Source of the DNA: Chlorokybus atmophyticus
Lineage: Eukaryota; Streptophyta; Chlorokybophyceae; Chlorokybales; Chlorokybaceae
DNA: 24,840 nt
Reading direction: 5' to 3'
Assembly: GCA_009103225.1 (NCBI GenBank)
Contig: RHPI01002048.1
Span: 721,979 to 746,818, forward strand
Position numbers and translations under genes: made by a program. Of the stretch, positions 21,054 to 24,840 are shown one piece after another; the stretch's first letter is position 1; every line of letters starts with the position of its first letter. A model generated the notes under the pieces. It was not told where the DNA came from, ran no database searches, and saw only the letters and a list, made by a program, of their open reading frames with translations.

Positions 21054-23227
21054 ATGGCGGACGGGGCAGTGTGGAAGGACTTGTCGTCAGGGACGGTGGC
21101 GGGAGTGGCGCAGCTGCTTGTCGGCCACCCCTTTGACACAATCAAGGTGGATGTCATAGCTACCTATCCTTTGCTTTTTCAAACTGATCTTGTCAGTCTG
21201 CAGCTGACTGTGAGTGTCAATGACAGGTGAAGCTGCAGTCGCAGCCAGCCCCCCTGCCAGGCCAGGCGCCGAAGTTTGCCGGCGCCGTGGATGCCGTCCG
21301 CCAGACTGTCGCCGCTGAGGGACCCCGCGGCCTCTACAAGGTACTTGACATGCTTAAAGCACACCATTCTTGCACTGACTCTGTTCGCCACTTCGATACA
21401 CTTAATCAATTCCATGGGTTAGTGCACTGAAGTCACTGTTTGCTATAGTCTCTGCAACTGAACTCATGCACTGATGGTGGCTTCGTCGCAGGGAATGGGA
21501 GCGCCGCTGGCCACAGTGGCTGTATTCAACGCCGTGCTGTTCACTGCGAGGGGACAGGTGGAGTCGGTGCTGAGGGGAGGCGACCCCACCAAGCAAGTAA
21601 GTTCGGTGTCAAGTCACCTGTGTGTGTGCATGCACATGCAAGAGTCATGCCATCAGTGCGCTAGCGTGTGTGCCATGCGCGTTTGTGTGCACCCGCGTGG
21701 AGGTATGCGAGTGACACGGTCCACATGACTGCACTATTGATTGCATTGCATGTTACGCGTGAACTTGTTTGGAATTGTCACGCTTTGTTGTGTTATTTGT
21801 GACGAATGAATTGCCGCAGTTGGGAGTGGGACAGCAGGCATTAGCTGGGTTGGGTGCGGGAGCAGCGGTGGCATTTGTGGCGTGCCCCACAGAGCTTGTC
21901 AAGTGCAGGCTTCAAGCTCAGTCCGCACTCGCTGCACCCGTGAGTACAGTGCTGCTATCTTTGTCTCGATGCAGCACAACAAGCACCACCACAACACAGC
22001 AGCAACAACATTGCATAAACCACCATCAACCCAGGTCGCTTTGGAGGCTGGGCTTGCGGGCGGTGCAGCCACGATGGCGGCGCCTTTGTACAATGGCCCC
22101 ATGGATGTCGCAAAGCAAGTAAGTGTTGTTAGAACACAAGAGCAACCAGTAACGGTAATGTGCCAGTACAGTAATCCTTAGTATATAACCCAGACAAAGG
22201 CAAGCTGAAATCACGGAGCCCCTAACAAAAAAAAAAAAAACATTAACAAACTATGCCTGCAACCAGTGAAGTGTGTGTAGTCCAATAATATGCTTGCGCA
22301 TAGCTCGAGTGGGATGCTGCTTATGAGGCTGCTGTTGATACACATTCATACGTGCCAACACGTCCATTGGTGTCCACCCGCAGGTGTTTATGCATGAGGG
22401 TGGAATGAGGGGACTCTACCGTGGGATGGTGCCGACGCTCCTGCGTGAGGTGCCCGGCAATGCTGCCATGTTTGGGTGCTATGAGGCCGCCAAGCGCACC
22501 ATTGCGGGAGGCAGTGACACAAGCGGCCTGTCTCAGGTCAGTGCACAACATCACACTGTCATGGATGATGCCTTTTGCATGCAAGTGTTGGCTGTGGTTG
22601 CACTGGCAGCTGGCACTCTTGATGTGACATGTAACCACCACCGCCAACAACAACAACAACAACAACCTGCAGGGCTCTCTTCTCGCTGCTGGCGGGTTTG
22701 CTGGTGCCATGTTCTGGGCCAGCGTTTATCCCATGGATGTCGTCAAGAGCATGATTCAGGTATTGGCCGGATTATTGCTTGTGTGTTCAGTTGATTGCAT
22801 GTGGGGTGGGTGGGCGGATACAAGTCTCTTTATAAATGTAGAACAAATTTATATACATGGACAAATGTGTTTATGCGTGCGTGTGTGCGTGCGTGCATGC
22901 GTGTTCGCAGTCTAGTCTACTAAACAATAATACATTACGGCCTGCAAGTCACATTTGCGATGTTGCGCGCAAGTGTGTGACACAAAGTCAGGGTACCCAC
23001 TTTGTAGCACGTGTTTTGTGCGCGCTTCTTGACGTGAAGTACACCATCAGGTTGATGACGTGAGGAAGCCTCGGTTCAATGGCACGCTGGACGCGTTGCG
23101 CAAGGTGTACGCCGCGGAGGGCGTGAAAGGTCTCTACCGTGGGTTCGGCCCTGCCATGGCGAGGAGTGTACCCGCCAACGCCGCATGCTTCCTTGCTTAC
23201 GAGATCTGCCGCAAGTCACTAGGGTAA
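21054..23227 (+). CDS. BOU: BOU-type mitochondrial carrier (SLC25 family)
   Basis: Inner-membrane mitochondrial carrier closest to Arabidopsis A BOUT DE SOUFFLE, which is needed for photorespiratory metabolism and has been assigned glutamate or carnitine/basic amino acid transport. Exons 21054-21146, 21227-21340, 21492-21596, 21820-21939, 22035-22118, 22384-22536, 22673-22759 and 23051-23227 give 310 aa (Arabidopsis about 300). Every intron is GT-AG, phase 0. The three carrier signatures are GHPFDTIKVKLQ, ACPTELVKCRLQ and YPMDVVKSMIQ; GPMDVAKQ also matches BOU. EGPRGLYKGMGAPLATVAVF, GLYRGMVPTLLREVPGNAAM and GLYRGFGPAMARSVPANAAC are hallmark helix contacts. The ATG is in family-typical position (MADGAVWKDLSSGTVAG). 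Substrate cannot be decided from sequence. Confidence 0.96.
22644..22667. repeat. (CAA)n repeat in a BOU intron
   Basis: About seven CAA units just upstream of the acceptor for the BOU exon at 22673, so the repeat replaces the usual pyrimidine tract near that splice site. Confidence 0.85.
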
Positions 23228-24229
23228 CTGATGACGATATATACTAATAACTGGACATAGAAGTCCAGTTGTCGTTGGACTAGGCATATTATTGCGCGAT
23301 ATCTTTTCGCGTTGTATAATAAGTTGACACGCTGCTGTTAGCTTCTTGCGCAAGTGTGAAGCTATGGATGCCTGTGGGTGTGCGGGTGTAAGAGATAGTA
23401 TGCTACAATATGGTATGCACGACCGTGTGTGATGTAGAGCAGCACAGCACGCTACACACCATGTACATATGTATATAGGAGTGTCACTATGGATGCGTGT
23501 TGGTCAGTGCAGGCCTGTTCACCAACATGATGTACCTACATCTTGCTGAATGTGGGTCTGTCAACATGCTCCGGCGATTGCTGTCCTTCAGCTCTTTCAC
23601 TAAGCTTGAGCACCCATGAATCTGTGCACAAGCACTGGGAAAGGGCTGTCACTGTTACTACTGTTACTCTACATCAAATGCAGGACATGCATGTGGTGGT
23701 GTGTGCCTTTGTCAATGCACAGCTGGTGAGATTACTTTGCTGAGCAAGGTATAACCATTTGCAACAGCATTGCCAGCTACACATCTGCATTAAAATAGGA
23801 TTGGTGTTAACTCCCCTCAATTATGCACAAGGAACTAGATGTCCAGGCCCATCCGCATAACGAGCAAGTGCCGCACAGTCAGAGGCCTATAAAACCTGGC
23901 TAGACTTGCACTCTTGTCTTTGACCCACATCTGTGCACCACTGTACGCTGTGGTCCCCAATGAATAAAATGTTCTACAAGGGCTGGCTGGTTAGCCACGT
24001 CATGTGGTGTAACAAAGCACCTCTTGTCCGAGGCTTTGACGTACCCGCTGTGCTATGTATGCTGTAGCTGTGTCACAGGAGGAAGATACATGCGATGACA
24101 TGCATCTTCACAGTGTGCAGCGCGCACGCACACATTGGGTTGTTGCCATACTGTGTACAATAGCGTGTCGCGCGGTCCTGCGCGATTGGATCAATGCCTG
24201 CCTGGTTGCTGACTTCAGAAAAGATCCCA
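23228..24229. other. Convergent 3' flanks of BOU and PP2C, no gene seen
   Basis: About 1 kb between the stop codons of convergent genes. Short frames occur on both strands without domains. AATAAA occurs at 23963-23968 on the plus strand, about 735 bp past the BOU stop; its use as a polyadenylation signal is unproven. No tRNA was seen. Confidence 0.5.
23249..23270 (+). other. Perfect stem-loop just after the BOU stop codon
   Basis: AACTGGAC (23249-23256) and GTCCAGTT (23263-23270) are perfect inverted complements around a 6-base ATAGAA loop. The hairpin starts 22 nt after the BOU TAA, so it would lie in the 3' UTR. Function unknown; an 8-bp stem can occur by chance. Confidence 0.5.
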
Positions 24230-24741
24230 TCATCGCATGGGCAGCTGATGCGCAGAACAGCCAGTAACTGAGTCACCAGTGAAACACAGCACTACGGCGG
24301 TGATGTTGTCAGCAACATTGCATGCCGACTTGTGCCACTTTGCCAAAGCTGCCTGTTGAGCGGAGAACCCAACAATAAGTCAGCACTGACCTCTTGCACA
24401 GATACACGCATAGGCTGAATTTTGTAACGGCACGATCTGGCGTACCTGCACTACCGCTTGACTCAAACACGCTGGGCTGCTCTTTCGCTTCTTCACGTCC
24501 GATTTGGTATTGATAAGGTCAACCATCTGCTGGCTGGACATGACCTGCATGACATGCATTGCCCATGATTGAACATGATGACTTCATTGTGCACGTGTTG
24601 ACTGCACCAGCATTACCTGTGTCACACCGTCTGTAACCAGGACAAGAAACCTATCAGCGGCAGAGCGGTGATGGACCCTAACGTCAGGCTCGGGAGAGAC
24701 AATGAACTCCTGGGTATCTTCATTGAAACTCCAACAGTTGC
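24230..24741 (-). CDS. PP2C-type protein phosphatase, C-terminal part
   Basis: Metal-dependent Ser/Thr phosphatase of the PPM/PP2C family; the N-terminal exons lie beyond the right edge. Three exons, 24741-24617, 24544-24446 and 24352-24230, encode about 115 C-terminal residues with matching phases (introns of 72 and 93 bp). Motifs: EFIVSPEPDVRVH, then DRFLVLVTDGVTQVMSSQQM, where the Asp of TDG is a metal ligand, and finally VADNITAVVLCF, where the Asp of DN is the last metal ligand. The first visible exon enters in phase 1 after a CAG acceptor. No targeting or regulatory domain is visible in this fragment, so subfamily and substrate are unknown. Confidence 0.87.
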
Positions 24742-24840
24742 CTGTCATCATACATGAAGCAGTCAGTGGAGAGAAAACCTGGGATATTGAGACACAATAA
24801 GACATGCACACACGCGTGCCCCCCCCCCCCGCTGACCGCT
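24742..24840. other. Intron of the PP2C gene running off the window
   Basis: Sequence upstream of the first visible PP2C exon, with a CT-rich stretch and acceptor-like CAG. It contains a run of 12 C at 24819-24830 and no recognisable coding sequence. Confidence 0.5.

Noticed and set aside
3369-24741. A metabolic gene cluster linking ascorbate, starch and riboflavin genes
   Set aside because: The pathways are unrelated, each gene has its own flank, and one gene is on the opposite strand. Ordinary eukaryotic neighbourhood explains it.

Overview
This is nuclear DNA of a photosynthetic eukaryote of the green lineage, most likely a unicellular green or streptophyte alga. The genes are split by many short introns (mostly 70-300 bp), and all the recognisable products are plant-type: L-galactose dehydrogenase, an ESV1/LESV starch-binding protein, the spliceosomal WD40 protein PRL1, a plastid bifunctional-type RIBA, the mitochondrial carrier BOU and a PP2C phosphatase. 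I joined exons by hand from GT-AG (twice GC-AG) boundaries, reading phase and remembered family conservation. No alignment was run, so exon edges are predictions. I cannot name the species.

Layout. 1-3.37 kb is gene-poor: a poly-G edge, a weak Cys/His ORF on the minus strand and a giant (AG)n tract next to an N. 3.37-4.43 kb (minus) is L-galactose dehydrogenase, an ascorbate-synthesis enzyme. 4.43-5.8 kb has no supportable gene. 5.8-11.4 kb (minus) is a 12-exon ESV1/LESV-family gene whose 2.3-kb exon codes for about 690 residues of repeats. 11.4-14.46 kb has no recognised gene, but fragments on the plus strand look like exons of an unknown gene. 14.46-17.0 kb (minus) is PRL1 in ten exons. 17.77-20.16 kb (minus) is RIBA in six exons. 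20.16-21.05 kb is the divergent promoter interval, 21.05-23.23 kb (plus) is BOU in eight exons, and 24.23-24.74 kb (minus) is the 3' part of a PP2C gene that continues past the right edge.

The genes serve separate housekeeping roles (ascorbate, starch granule organisation, splicing, riboflavin, mitochondrial transport, dephosphorylation), and nothing suggests a functional cluster. The most striking points are: (1) the ESV1/LESV protein has a very long hierarchical repeat, probably disordered, between its predicted plastid targeting region and its starch-binding domain; (2) the RIBA protein has an intact GTP cyclohydrolase II half, but the RENE part of its DHBP-synthase active-site motif is replaced, so it looks monofunctional; (3) two neighbouring genes each appear to need a GC-AG intron; (4) telomere-motif (telo-box) sequences lie upstream of both PRL1 and RIBA.
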